From Calliphora vicina (lineage: Eukaryota; Arthropoda; Insecta; Diptera; Calliphoridae), in NCBI RefSeq assembly GCF_958450345.1, contig NC_088780.1, forward strand, positions 167,754,726-167,818,725: a stretch of DNA of 64,000 nucleotides. Direction: 5' to 3'. Made by a program: the position numbers and the translations under genes. This document shows positions 1 through 12,935 of the stretch, one piece after another. Positions within the stretch are counted from its first letter, which is position 1; each line of letters begins with the position of its first letter. A model generated the notes under the pieces. That model was not told the DNA's origin. It worked only from the letters and a program-made list of their open reading frames with translations, and did no database searches.

Positions 1-1404
1 GATCGAAATATCGTCAGAATCATCAAATGCAATCCATTTAATCTATCAAGCAAATAAAAACCGAATGAAATTTAGAAGTTATTGGTATGACAGTAAGGAG
101 GTGATTTCTAGATGCAAACTTCACAGAACGAAGTCCAAGGAAAAAGCCACTATTAACAAAAATACATAGTGGTACTCGTTTGGAGTACACTGAATGCCGA
201 CTGGTTTGCAAGCAAATATCGCAATATTTTGTGAACTGGCGGGTCTAAACTGGTTTTATTTGGAAGCTCAAGCTGTAGTCAATATATTCGACGTCCATCC
301 TCTTATGTATGTCAAACACAGAACACTGTGAACAAAGTTAAAATATTTAAAAATTTCGTGGTACTGTACTGTACTGTACTATTATCTTGTTCGCAACAGT
401 ATATTGTTTTATTATAAGAGAAAAATCTGTCACGTACTATTTATTTATTATAAAATCATCAAGAGATTGTTTTTATTTAAATATGACGGATTGTAAAGGA
501 AAAATATTTCGTTTAGTGTAAGAAATTAAAAGAAAACATAACGCCTCTCACGATTCGAATATTTTCGCATATTTCTACATGTACCTCAAAATATGTCACG
601 TACGAGATACCCTTATTTCGCTCAATATTTTGTACAACAATATTTCGAAAGAAGTTTTTATGATTTTAAAATATAGTACCCTCTGAATGGAACATAAAGA
701 CCAAATTATTTTTCAGATACTCTTATTTTTGCAAAATCTATTCCACTTTATAGGAGTACAAATGTCACGATGATATGTCACGATGATATGGAATTGCACA
801 TATAATTAAAAGTTTTAAGGAAAACGTATATTAAGGTTTTATCGATCTCAGTCCTTATATCAATTTAATTCGAGTTTATTTTCATTTGAGTTTCTGTTAA
901 CGTATGTATAAGCCAGTAATATCTTAAAATGTTAATACATATAATGACTTTTCAATATTTATACATTAGCATAATAACTCATTGGCTTAGAGAAGTCATT
1001 ATCAGTGAACATAGTTGTTTTCTTACTTCGGAAAAACTATGGGGAAGTACAGAATAATTGGAAAATCATTAACAGCTTCTTAACTATATGAGAATTATAT
1101 TGATAATTTGTAATAGTCCGTTTAAATTGTTGCATTGGCTAATAGCCAGTTTACATTGTTCCACAAGGAATATGATCTACCAAAATTGTGTGTGGAAGAG
1201 TAACGATAGTGTAACGGCATATAATCATGTTCTGCAGAAGTTCTCAAACTAACAATTAAAAATATAAATTTTTCAGAAAGAAAACTTAATTTAAAAATTG
1301 AATACTTTGGAGAGAAGGTAATTAGAATTAAAACAAACAAATAAAACTGTTGGACTAAAATAAGAAATATAAAATTAAAATATTTTTAATGAAATTTTCA
1401 TAAG
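1..1404. other. AT-rich DNA, no gene seen
   Basis: No coding signal is visible. Small structures: four tandem GTACT units at 361-380, and a 13-bp unit (TGTCACGATGATA) directly duplicated at 763-788. The stretch about 806-856, ending in CGATCTCAGTCC, recurs at about 12003-12053, so it belongs to a dispersed repeat whose borders I cannot place. Confidence 0.6.
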
Positions 1405-1406
1405 TA

Positions 1407-1653
1407 CACAGAGAAAACAGATTCGTGTTCACAACCGAATTTGGTGCCAATCGAATGATTCTGCCTTAGTGACCGAATTTTATAGTTGTGGCTACAAAAT
1501 TTTAGAAGTGGCAACAAAAGTTTGGTTGCTTCAATCGAAATTCTTCTCTTTCCACTGATTTTCTGTTACTAAAACCGAAAAATTCTATGTGTACAACCGA
1601 ATCATTCGATTGGCAACAAATTCGGTTGCTATTACGAATCTGTTTTCTGTGTG
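1407..1653 (+). mobile_element. MITE family A, copy 1 (TA target site)
   Basis: A 247-bp element with terminal inverted repeats that start CACAGAGAAAACAGATTCGT on the left and end with the complementary ACGAATCTGTTTTCTGTGTG on the right. TA lies directly outside both ends (1405-1406 and 1654-1655), as expected for Tc1/mariner-type transposition. The inverted arms extend inwards for about 55 bp through a GCAACCGAAT-type block, so the whole element could fold. It has no coding capacity. Three other copies in the window (9701, 10614, 30160) share ends and interior, which makes this a family. Confidence 0.9.
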
Positions 1654-1655
1654 TA

Positions 1656-4222
1656 GCAATCAAAAAGTTATATTATTTGTTGTTCTAGTTTTAGTTCAGC
1701 AAATTTTATTTATATAATATTGTAGTTAAACAATAGAATGTTTAAATATTTTATTTATTTTTAAACTGTTTTCTAAGCACTGGGTCCATTAACTATTTTA
1801 TGCCATTTTGAAAACTAACATTGAAATTTGTTCGTCTATTATTAAATTAAAGACATTATTCTACAAACAAATATTTAATTAACAATTTTAGGTTGATTAA
1901 ATTAAGAAACAACCAATAAAATAGTAAAACGAGCTACTACTGAAACATCACAGTCATGCTTTTATTATTATTTTTAACTCGTTTGTATAAAAAGAACATA
2001 TTTAAACTTTTCTAAAATAAATAATAACACGTTTTTTTATTAAAACCGGCGGTAAATAAATAAATAAATGAACTACAAATACAACTTCATTTAAACATCT
2101 CAATACAATTTAAATAGCTGGTAATAAATACAACGACGTTTGGTTAAATTATCTTTAAGTTGCGCTGCGTTTTTTATCCGATCGTTTAAAATCCCAAACA
2201 GCTGTATGGCGGCGTGTGATAATAAAACAACTGACAGCCAAGTACCAGTGTACAAACTTAAATTTATCATCTCTTGCCATTGTTGGAATTGTTGTTTATG
2301 TTGGCTATTTTTTGATAATTATGGTGGCTCTCTCTCTGTCAGAATTTTCTCTTACTCTCTGTTTGTTAGTTTTTTTACTCTGGCTTACAAACTGTGTTGA
2401 ATTTCCCCTAATTGTAAGTGTGATAAACCAGTTTTGAGCTTTAACCAAGTTAGCTAAAGCTTTAAAGGTCTTAAACTAGTTTTGGTCATGTTTTTGTAAC
2501 GCCCCTGTTTGAGAATAGGAGGAGTCTACACCAGAAACTTGTAATCGTGGCCAGCAATAAAAAAAACCGTCAGCAAAAACATGTTTAATCACGTTTTTAT
2601 TATTGTGTTTTTTTTTAGCGTCGTATTTAGCCAAGATGGTGTCAAAACAGCCAGCGCAAAAATGGTGGACAGTTTGGTTGTGGCAAGTTTATTATAGATC
2701 GAACAGATTGAATGGAATTGCAATGCTATGAATTGAATTGGATTTTGTGGTTTCGTTTGAGTGGAGTTGAGTTTATGTGAATAAAGAATTATTTCATCAT
2801 TCCTGGAAATTGAAACATATTTCAAACTCTGGACCTTGGCAGCCGATAGTTGGCTGCTAATAATATAAAAACAACAAACAATCAAAACACGAGAAAAGAC
2901 ATGCCATTTTTGAAACCAAAAAAATAAAAGCAAAAACATGAAAAACACTGCCAATAACTGATTTTTTGCTGTAGCCATTGTTGTTGCTGTTGAAAACATT
3001 TGTATTCATTTTGTTTTTATTGTTGTATTTCGCGTTTAATCCTCTCTATTCGCTGTGATCATGATGGTTTCATTTCATACGAATTCGTAGAAATATCAAT
3101 TGGTTTGATTATTTGGCATCGTTATTAAAAGGGAGTATTATAAGTCTGTATGTTTGTACGAAATACATAATAACCCGGGTATAGAGTGGCAAAAATGGAT
3201 GAAATTTTATGGTTGTCACATTGACAGCATAACAGAATGCACAAACAAACAAACAAACAACTAAGTACAATAACTGATATATGTCAGATTTGACAGCTTC
3301 ATTACTATAAAATCATTGTTGGGGTTTGTTGCTGTTTTCATTTTATTTATTTCTTTAATGATTGCCAAGAATAAACAATATTTCCCACATATTAAATAAT
3401 GTTGATCTGACTGAACAATATTAAAGCTTAATTGGTACTTTTCTCTTCTCATCAATAAGAAACAAAAACCATAAACTTTTATTTAACAACTTTTCTAATC
3501 TGCTCTCCTGTATAGTGTCTACACACACAGTAAGTGCGACTAAATTAAGTGTTTGTGCTTGCTCATTTCAAATTGCCTCACGCAAATTAAGTTTAAACGT
3601 TGCATTTAAAAAAACATTTACATTCCAAGACCCATGTTGGAGCTACCACTCACTCACTGCACGTAACACTCGTAGCAACTACCTACTGTCTTGGGGTTTT
3701 GTGGCATCTTTGACTTTTCCATTCCGTTTAATGTCGGCTGCTCTTCTTTCTCTTGCTGGATTTTTTTTTAATACATCTTTAACATCAATGTCGATCATTA
3801 AATGCTTTAAAGAAAATTATCTTGTTAAAATTACAAATAACATGAACATGGATGGCAGTAATAAAAAAAGACTAAAAAGATCTTAAATCTTAAAACGTAT
3901 AAAAAGGATTTGAAGGTTAATGTTTACAGTGGGCAAAAGCTTAATGTTCTGCCTTAAATATTTATGATCATCGAAAAATATTCTATATATGCCTTCAGAT
4001 ATACTTATTGAGAATTGATAATTAAGATAATAGTCAAAAATAGTCCTTTAAGTGAAAGTGAACACTTAACCCAAAACGTACATTACCCAAAAATTTACCT
4101 TTGGTCTTCAGATTTTGTAAATTATATACCCTATGGAATCATTTAGGCCTTTCGATTTTTAAATTTTGAAAAGCTTGCGTTTAATTCACGATTTTCGTTT
4201 TTTTAAAACTGGAAAAATTCGA
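1656..4222. other. AT-rich DNA, no gene seen
   Basis: The short open frames here (for example 2589-2999 minus and 3515-3886 plus) have no recognisable domain. Simple repeats include an AAAT run near 2055 and an ACAA run at about 3240-3262. Confidence 0.6.
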
Positions 4223-4396
4223 CATAGAATCCAATCACTGTCGGAATCGGTTTTGAAAACGACAGAAGAAGTACATTGGTCTCGTGAAATTGATCTAGAA
4301 TTAAATTCTTTATCAATTAAACAAAAAATTACATTGGATTTCATGTATATTTTTAATCGTTTTCAAAACCGATTCCGACAATGATTGGATTCTATG
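4223..4396. repeat. 174-bp inverted repeat (fold-back)
   Basis: Arms of 39 bp at 4223-4261 and 4358-4396 are reverse complements with one mismatch (left arm starts CATAGAATCC, right arm ends GGATTCTATG). The 96-bp loop is AT-rich. No convincing target-site duplication is visible. It could be a small MITE or a hairpin RNA locus; the near identity of the arms suggests it is young or conserved. Confidence 0.85.
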
Positions 4397-6408
4397 ACAA
4401 CCTCGAGAATGTAAGTTTATGTAGTCATATCTTGTAAAGCTGTGGTCCGATTCGGTTGATTGTGGAACCATCTGAAAGATCATTATGTCCTCTTTAATTT
4501 AAATAAATACATACAAATATTTTAGATACATATATAACCAACAAAACAAATTAAAGCCTTTGGTGTTTTAAGATTGACTATTTTTTTTTACCAAATGTTA
4601 CACAATTCCCATTTAAAATCCACATATATTTTGGAAATTTCGCCAAAATGTTTGCGGAATTAATTTGAGAAATTTAAAAAAAAATTTACATAGATCTTTG
4701 ATCAGTAATAAGTATTAAAAATAACAACATTTTTATTCGATTACAGCCAACTGTGTGATTCTTATATCAATGGAATGATTATTTTATGAAGTCAGAAAAG
4801 AAAGTTAAGAAAAGAAAAGATTCTTTTCGCAACGATCTGCGTTGAGTATATGAATCGGCTAGAAATCTGGTGAATGTCCCAATAGACTAGGAGATATTTT
4901 GCTGGAATAATAATCTGAGGGTTCCAAGTTCTACTGAGATGATCGACAACAAGCCGCGTCTTTTCTACTCCTTGATCGTATTACCAAATTTCAACACAAT
5001 ATTACAACAAGAGCAAAACGGGCACATTTCCTCTTCACATATAGAGCAGTCCGTAGAATCTACGTTTTCCTCTGTACATTTTCAAGAAATTAAATATAAA
5101 TTTGTATTTGAAATTTGGATTATTTGCACCACTGTATGTGATATTAAAGCAACCTTTAGCACATTATCCATCAAACTCTAAGGAAAGTGATGCTAAATAC
5201 GTAGTACTTCAAAAGCTAAAAAGCGCTAAAATATTTTCAAAAGATTTAAAAGTTTTACACCAAATAAAAGGTGATGTTCCAATGATGCATTGTACAAAGC
5301 AAAACTAGTTCGAATGTTTGTGAGATTGACAAAATCCTAAAACTATGGAGATAACCAAATTATGTGTTTGAGTATTTCGCGAAAAACAGAGAAGTTTACA
5401 TAATGTTAAATTTCTTCAAATAAAAATTCAATCAAAATTTGTATGTGAATTTCTGATCGAGCTACGATTATATATCATAGACCAATATACAGCCTAAAGA
5501 AGCCATATGCTTTAGATCCGACGAAAGTTGTGTCAGAATTTCCAATGGTATATGATTTTTTTATAATTAGAAATATTCTTTGTCACCTTTAATATTTAAA
5601 GTTACTGAATTGCGGCAAGATTTTATAAGCAGTTTTTCACCCTGGCATTTCTCAAATCAAATGTGATGCTAGATGGTGGCAGTCATTTGGGTTTTTAAAC
5701 CCTATCTGTTAGGCTCTTCACATATCAAGAAAAACCACAATTAACATTTTCAAATCATGCATTCTACCCGTACTTCTCAATGGATGTGAGAACCAAGTAG
5801 AACTGGAGATTAAAGTTGGAACGAGATTAAAGCACTGGCACTAACTATCGACTGCAGATCTTTGTATGATCCTGATCGCAAATATGTCTACACTTCTGAT
5901 AGTCAAAGTCTGCCGGCTATAAAATAGTAGTAGTAAGATGAGGAGGAAGAATAGTCGGTGCAACATGTGAAACTGGCCGTTTAGAAAAGCAGAAATTGAT
6001 ATACCGGATTGTGCTCTTTTAATGATCAAGAAGCTAGCTTATTCTTTGCATTATTTATTTCAGCTCGAAACAACGTAAATGGGAGCATAATATAGAGAAA
6101 ACCAAAACACTCCTCGTGTTTACAAGACTTGTCAGAGTTGGCAGCAGGGGAAATATTTTATAGAAATTACGTAAATATGTATATCGGAAACGAAGAACAA
6201 TTATGAAAATGCCTGAAATGTATGTCAATTGTTCTAAACATACTAGATCTGGGACCCCTAAAGTGTAAATGTTTTTAAATGTATACAATTTATCAAAAAA
6301 TGTAAAACTATCCGAAACGAAACCAGCATGCTAAGATTATTTTTGTGGCCTGCCAAAGAGTAGTGGCCGCAACATAAAGTAGAGTTTCCAAAAAAAAATT
6401 GTAAGCTT
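4397..6408. other. AT-rich DNA, no intact gene
   Basis: Nothing firm except the weak LINE-like frame at 5725-5835 listed separately. The open frames at 4939-5308 have a somewhat protein-like residue mix but match no family I know. Confidence 0.5.
5725..5835 (+). pseudogene. possible LINE reverse transcriptase fragment
   Basis: One reading frame gives a stretch containing FKSCILPVLLNGCE, which resembles the block near the end of the reverse transcriptase domain in non-LTR retrotransposons (typically a hydrophobic LPVLLYGCETW-like segment). It is open for only about 35 codons and stops follow. The match rests on one short motif, so this could be chance. Confidence 0.3.
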
Positions 6409-7190
6409 TTTGGGCTTATGTTTTGAAACATTTGTACAATAGAAATTTATTTATTTCGGATACTCTGTTCTGAAGTGAAGCGTATACCAGAGCAAGCGTT
6501 CTGCATCGATCGAAATAAATAGTAGTCTGAAGCGGTAAGCCCTGGACCATAGATGACAACTAGATAGGTAACTGAGAGCCAAAAACCAAAGTCTTTTGTC
6601 AAAACCCTAATTCGTGAAAATGTATTGTCATCTCTCTTTCCGCTCCTTGTATATTTCTCTATGGTCTGGACTATTATGCGGGTGAGGCAAAACTTCCTAA
6701 GCATTTAATTTTAAATATATTTGAACAGGTATTGCAACATGTGGTCTAACGTAGCCATGATGGAATATTACGGTTTCATGTCTAACCGAATATCCTGGGC
6801 GTTTTTTAACAAATGCTCGCTACAAAGGAATATGTTGTAATGGTCTGGCCAGATTTCAGCAACTTATAATAGATAGAATCCTATTGGTCCCACCAAAGCA
6901 TTATCTTAGCGCCATGGATATGGCTTTGGTGTCGATTGGACTGGTTGGCCGTGCTTTACCTACGATCTCTTAAACATCGAGGTTGGGTGCTCAAATGATT
7001 TGATTTCAGACATATAAAATCGTCTCTCAGATTCAATTCGTTGGACAACAATCTTCATGGAGTAATGCCTCCAATTCTTGGTCTTCAATCTTTGTCTTCC
7101 GTGTCTGACCACTTCTGAACCGCACAAACCGTCTCCCGCACATTGAAACTAATGAAACACATTCATCATAAGCTTCGGTTATGGTGAGTG
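6409..7190 (-). pseudogene. mariner transposase relic A
   Basis: Read on the minus strand this stretch is collinear with the mariner relics at 52446-53295 and 61437-62379, sharing blocks such as TTCGGATACTCTGTTCTG and GGTGTCGATT. Mariner transposases are DDD-type enzymes that cut and paste the element at TA sites. The frame is broken by many stops and indels. Compared with relic F it lacks about 115 bp between the 3' untranslated segment and the transposase C-terminus. The low-coordinate end (TTTGGGCTTATG) is a decayed form of the TTGGGTGTATG terminus seen at 51779; the other end is lost. Confidence 0.8.
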
Positions 7191-9698
7191 TGGATAGTTA
7201 TCAAGTATGTATTAGACAATTCTTTCCTTCTTCACATTAAGCAATAAATTCAATTAAAACACGAAACTCTAATATAAAGTACCATTCTCTTCCTCCAATC
7301 TATCTATTTCCGTGATTCAGTTTCCAAATTATTTAAAATCTCTTAAAACGTGTAGAAATTATTCTATTAAAACGCTAAAATTGCTAACTTCCACATTTCA
7401 ATCACAAACAACCTCTCCATTGCTTTTTTTATTTTATTACCTGCATTTTAACTCCTTCTAAAAAGGTATTTAGCTTCTATTAGGCCAACAGCTTTTTAAG
7501 ATCTCTTGCTCGCTTTGGCCATCTCTAATTTAGCAACCAACCAACTACTTACCAACCAACATTTCAAACGATGTTCATCACCCCTCAAGTTAATTGCTGT
7601 CTGATTTGATGGGAAACTGTAAATATTTTTAAGACAGACGGACGGACGGACGCTTTACTACTTCTACTCCTTCATTTTATATTTTCATTTTACTGCAGTT
7701 TATCGGGCTGTGGATGCAGCAGAAATTACCGAAAGCACCTTGGTTGCAAATTTAATGACTGATTCATGTGTGTGAGTGAGTTGAAGTAATCAATTCGAAC
7801 AGTTTTGTTGAGTTGGCAGTTTTATGTTGAAAACATGATTTTTATGCCCACTTTATTAGCAAAAGTTAAAGAGAACCTTTGCAGCCAGCAAAGTCAGTAA
7901 AGTTAAAGACGAACGCGATTTAATGTCTTAATTAATGTTTACAACAGAAAAGGCGTCTTAAATCAGTTTTTCATGATTTTTTTGAAGTTTTATAGTTGTA
8001 AAAATTATACAAACAAAATGGTGTTTAAGTTAAAATTTTGTTACAAATTTTTTTAGGTTTTAAAGGGTGTTTGCCAAAGAAGTGTTTTTTAAAGAAATCC
8101 TATAACTTTTATTATTTATAGTTATTTTTTCTATATTAATTATAAACTACTAGATTTAGGCTGTCTTGTAAGTACAAACTGCCATTGTTTGAATGGCTTA
8201 AATTGAAATTTATGTTCCTTTTGATGTCTATTTTATTTTGTTAGAAGAAAAAGGAGGTGCCTTTTTGCCATTTTACTGGTTTGTTCTTTGGTTTAATAGG
8301 AGTGGTCATTTTCTAAGTACAGTGTGACATTTAACAATAGTTTATGGTTACTTTGCCATTTTAAAAGCAATTTCATTGTCTAAATAATGTTATTTAGTGT
8401 CTGTTTCTCTTTTTATAAGCATTATCTGCTATTTACATCATTGGAGTATAATGGAACCGCCAAAAAGTAAACTGTCGCTGGAAGAGTGAAACCCAGAGAT
8501 GTTTGATTAGATTTATTTATGTGCGTACATGTAACTAATTGGCAGAAAGTTATATCTTCATCTTTCTCCATCTCTCTCTGACAGACTGTCTGTCGGTTGC
8601 TGCTGTAGCTATTGCTCTTTGTAAATAAATAAATAAATAAATAAATAAAGTTGTTAAGCGCCTGTCAAAGTCACAACAGTCTTTTTGTATCTTGTCATTT
8701 GCCATTTAGAATGATGTATTTTACTTGCAGCCAAATCTGGTTACAATTGTTTCTTATTTTATTCAATTGAATTGCAATGATTTACATATTGTTGTTATTT
8801 CAGTTTTTCTTTTTTTTCGTTGATTTTCATATAAAGTTGTACATATTTATTTTATAATGATGAATTTTAAAAGAAATACCGGAAAATAAAATTTGATTTT
8901 TTTTATAAATAAATGGAAATTTAAAGGTTGTATTTTAACTGTGTAACTTAATTTGTTTTGCAGTATAGTTCACAAAATCTTAAGGTCTTTACTGCAGTGA
9001 AAATATTAAGTTATTTATTCACATTTCCTAATCTTTAGAGGATAAAGTTCGCTTCCTGTACGGTTTCAAAAAGGTCTAAAATATACTTTTTGGCAGGATA
9101 TATGTACGTTTAGTACGATCCCTGAGAAAGCTATACGTCGAGAGAGCATTAACTATCCCAGCCATTCACGAATCTGAAAATTAGATGCAACCGTTTGCAA
9201 GATCTGGGATCGATTCTTATAAATCTTCATGTAAGTTTTTATAACGATTATTGTAGAGAGAATATTAAAACCATTGTCGAAATTCTAAACACAATGCGGT
9301 AAATTGTGTGAAAAATGTTGGAGTCTCTCAAAGGATAACCTCAATTATGTATAGAGAGAGTCAAGTGTGAGCTCTCTCAAAGATTCTTGGCTATTCAAGG
9401 AAATGATCAATTATGCTTTATTAATACTCAACATATTGAGGTTAAAAAATTTCATTGCAAAACAACTAAAATTAGCTTTAGCTTTTAATGTACACAATCT
9501 ATTAATTTTAATAGATCTTGTAATAACTTCTAAACGCGTATTATGCTAAACAAGCCAGATTTATCAAATATTTCGCGTAACTTAAACTTCATTTATCGTA
9601 GCTTTTATCATCATATTTAAGTAAGACAACGATATATGCCAATTATTATTTCATTTCGCATTAAAACCCTCATTTAACTTTAAATGTACTAAAATACC
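7191..9698. other. AT-rich DNA, no gene seen
   Basis: Contains a CGGA run near 7634 and an AAAT tetranucleotide run at 8623-8649. No domain or splice-supported gene recognised. Confidence 0.6.
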
Positions 9699-9700
9699 TA

Positions 9701-9898
9701 CACATAGAAAACAGATTCGTGGTAGAATTCGCCTTGGAATGATTCTACCTTAGTGACCATATTTTACAGTTGTGGCTACAAAATTGAAGAAGGAGTAACA
9801 AAAGTATGGTTGCTTCAACCGAATATTTATTAACTGACTTTCTGAATCATTCGATTGGTAACAAACTTGATTGCTATTACGAATCTGTTTTCTCTCTG
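9701..9898 (+). mobile_element. MITE family A, copy 2 (internally deleted)
   Basis: Same ends as the copy at 1407, flanked by TA at 9699-9700 and 9899-9900. It is 198 bp, about 50 bp shorter than its relatives, because the segment carrying the inner part of the right arm is missing. Same orientation as copies 1 and 4. Confidence 0.88.
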
Positions 9899-9900
9899 TA

Positions 9901-10613
9901 AATGCACCAACATTTTTCGATTTTGGATGTGCTTTTGCTAAAAAGATGTGTACTTTTTATAAAACACTTCTGAAGATAAAACTGAATCCTTTCAAAAAAC
10001 ACCACGATAGTTACAATCCAAAACTATTCAATCCTGAACATTGCTATTTCTTAACATAAATGTCGAGATGTCCAACTTTAGAGGGCTATACATAGGTCAT
10101 AAAATGCGTAGTAAGTACTGAGATCGAAAAATTGTAACATGCATATTAGTTAATTAAAATGAAACCACTAAACTTACAGTTTTTATTATTTTTTTTATTT
10201 GACTGAAATTATTAATTATTAAAATTTAGAAAAAAAAATATTTTTATAGTTCTAATCACTATAGTGATGAAATTTTTTACCTTTTTCTGAAACCCTTCCA
10301 TTATGGTTTTATAGTGCTTTCTGTCAATTTGTTCGAACAGGTTGCCATTTCCGTTTAAAATCTAAAACACAATTCTCTTTTAACACTTTCAGGACGGAGT
10401 TTTATTTTGAGAACCAAATATATATTTGCATATTATAAAAGATGTGAAAAAATGTTCTGCATACTCAGAAATCCTGAAATCGTCTTTTTATCCTGGAAGA
10501 TATAATCCCCCGAATATCTCGTAAGATATATCTATAATCTGTATTTATAATTGATAGATATGATTAGGTCTTTTATAGTACTTGACGAGGAGATTCATTA
10601 TGTGTAATTTGTT
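9901..10613. other. AT-rich spacer between two MITEs
   Basis: No gene or repeat recognised in this stretch. Confidence 0.6.
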
Positions 10614-10860
10614 CACAGAGAAAACAGATTCGTAATAGCAACCGAATCTGTTGCCAATCGAATGATTCGGTTGCACACACAGAATGTTTCGGTTTTAGCA
10701 ACAGAAAGCCAGTTGATAGCGAAGAATTTCGGTTGAAGCAACCAAACTTTTGTTTTTGCTTCTACAATTTTGTAGCCACAACTGTAAAACTCGGTCAGTA
10801 AGGAAGAATCATTCGATTGACAACAAATTCGGTTGCTATTACGAATCTGTTTTCTCTGTG
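10614..10860 (-). mobile_element. MITE family A, copy 3 (inverted)
   Basis: A 247-bp copy in reverse orientation relative to the other three. The two arms of about 56 bp differ at only about three positions, so this is one of the best preserved copies. The flanking dinucleotides are TT on both sides rather than TA, either mutation of the TA site or an unusual target. Confidence 0.9.
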
Positions 10861-11360
10861 TTTGAAATCGGAATTCAAACGAAGAAATTTAATCGTTTTA
10901 ACCCCTGGTGGCTCCATGAGGTCCAAATACAAAAGTTGAACACGACAAGTATTCCTCTTTGCGCATGTCAATTTTCATTCAAATTGGACTAAGCGTTTAG
11001 AAGTTTCAGATTTATTTCTCTCCAATTTTTGTTCTATATCACTGTGCGGATGTCTTCCAAACTGTTCAAATTTCAACAATGTTGTGGAATTCATAGTCAG
11101 CTGCATCAATACGCTGACATGTACCATTATGTTTTTATTGAAATATTGTATTGAACTCTTAAAAATGATTTAGGGGTTATTTAGATAAGAAATTTCGTTG
11201 AAAATAAAGAAAATACTAAAGTTTGAAAATTGCTGGGACGTATTATCCCAGTAGTCCCGAAAGGTTTAACAAGAGACAAATATCTTTCCACTGGACTTAG
11301 CTACAGGCAGTCTGGAGGATTTGCCTCTCTTGGTATATATACCACATTATTGTTCTTTTA
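10861..11360. other. spacer, no gene seen
   Basis: No recognised feature. A short open frame spans 10750-10992, but it starts inside MITE copy 3 and is not gene-like. Confidence 0.5.
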
Positions 11361-11890
11361 ACACTCAAGTCCTTTCTTACCATAGTGAAAGGATGCCAAA
11401 TCAGGCCAAAAATAAGTGGACACATTAAGAAGTCTTATGAATGGAAGCATCTATTTTGCAAACATTTCTTGATGAAAATTTCGGTATTTATATATCGCTT
11501 TGTAACAAATGTTTGGCTTCTTTTGCAGCAACTGCATATTGTTAGCCATACTAAGACATTTTTGGAAAAATTGTCTGCTTTTAGATCCTAAACTTTTCTA
11601 CAACATTCCCTCGAGCATCAGCAATATAAAAATATTGACTCGGAAGCTGCGAAAATTTTCCAACGTATGTTTCGTCATCCATTATGCAGCAGGTATATTT
11701 TTTGTATAAAATTTGACTTCAATTTCCATGCGCTGTCTTTGGCCTCTAAATTTTTAGCAGAGTTCCTTTCAGGAACTTTTTGAGCCTTGTATGTTTTTAA
11801 ACCTGCATTGCCTTTAACTTTTCCTACCAAATAGTCCGAGTAGTGCTTACCGGACTGCCTTCCTACCGGATATGTTGGGATCTCTTTTGA
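11361..11890 (-). pseudogene. Tc1/mariner superfamily transposase relic (ITmD37E-like)
   Basis: On the minus strand, with frame changes, the following blocks appear in order: GLKTYKAQKVPERN, MDDETYVGKFSQLP, ADARGNVVEKF, SQTFVTK, LPFI, then FWPDLASFHYGKKGLE. In transposases of this group the MDDETYV aspartate and the WPDLA aspartate are the first two catalytic residues. The third catalytic acid, in a PELRPIE-type block, is missing because the sequence ends first, and the N-terminal DNA-binding region is also missing. Several stops and shifts show it is dead. The subgroup name is my recollection of the motif set; superfamily membership is firmer. Confidence 0.72.
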
Positions 11891-12040
11891 AAGTGCTTTA
11901 TATTTATTGGATATAGACCATTCCTTCTACATGAATCAGGTTATCTATCAACGGACAAGTTCTCCCGATACTGTTTAAAAAAAAATCAAATAATAATTGA
12001 GTTGAAAGTTTTAATGAAAAACGTGTGTGTTAAGGTTTTT

Positions 12041-12930
12041 CGATCTCAGTCCAAAACTCACAAAAAAGTGCAGTAGAAAATAAATGTTTAAAGAGGCTAC
12101 ACTCCAGAATACTTAGAGACACTTAACTGAATGTTGACGTCACGGTGGAATGTTAGCCAAGTGATCAGACATTATTGACAATTACTGTCTATAGGGGATA
12201 CATTGACTAGTTGCTTAGCTGCTGGGACATTCATTGTTGATACCCCAGCAGTTCTAGGAAACTGTCCCGAACTAGTGATTTTACCTATCATTTAGGGTGA
12301 AAACTAGACCCTTGACCCTTTCGGATTACAATGAGACTGTCTGACAGCTGGTACAAAGTAGTCAACGCATTGGATGCACGTACCGGTTAAATAGAATCAG
12401 TTACCTTACTAACTACATAACTGTTTACTTAATCCGCTACATAACTAGTTATTTTAACAGGTACAGGTGATAATTGACCTCAAATAGTCCATCAACCTAT
12501 TTCATGTAAACAAACCTTCCTCCGACAAATCTCCAATATATTAATTCTGGTGGTTTAAATAACAAGTTTTAAAGTGCAGTTAAAAACTAACATTTAAAGT
12601 GACTACTCTCTAGATTACTTAGTGACAATTCGCATACCCAGTTCAAAAGACACAAGTCAAAATTTATGCATAGTTCAAGCATATAACCCGAAAAATTAAT
12701 TTTGAGTTGCATCACTTTTGAACTGGGTGTGCGAATTGTCTTCACGCTAGATAACATGGGATGTATATTGTAACCAATTGACCTGTCTATGCATTACAAA
12801 GAGCACATACCTGTGAAATGGCCCAAAATATATAAATTGGAGTCAGCCAACTGATCAGGCATTAGTTACAATTACTTTCTATAAGGGTTGCATTGACTAC
12901 TTGCTTGAAAATTAGACAAAGCATTTTTAA
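12041..12930 (+). repeat. diverged local direct duplication
   Basis: Two diverged direct copies. The first is about 12068-12235 and the second about 12575-12915. Shared blocks include GTGCAGT, the TACTTAG(A/T)GACA motif, GCCAA(G/C)TGATCAG(A/G)CATTA and GCATTGACTA(G/C)TTGCTT with its diverged counterpart. The second copy is interrupted by a 117-bp hairpin (12624-12740) and further sequence. Confidence 0.65.
12624..12740. repeat. 117-bp hairpin with 26-bp arms
   Basis: Left arm GACAATTCGCATACCCAG and following bases pair with the right arm ending CTGGGTGTGCGAATTGTC; 25 of 26 positions match. It sits inside the second copy of the local duplication, after the block shared with copy 1, which suggests it inserted there. 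No clear target duplication. Most likely a tiny MITE. Confidence 0.75.
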
Positions 12931-12935
12931 AAAAC

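Noticed and set aside
2589..2999. 136-codon minus-strand frame
   Set aside because: Low-complexity hydrophobic start, no family resemblance and no support for coding in the surrounding sequence.
4939..5308. Two overlapping plus-strand frames with protein-like composition
   Set aside because: No domain, motif or splice signal; left as unassigned DNA.
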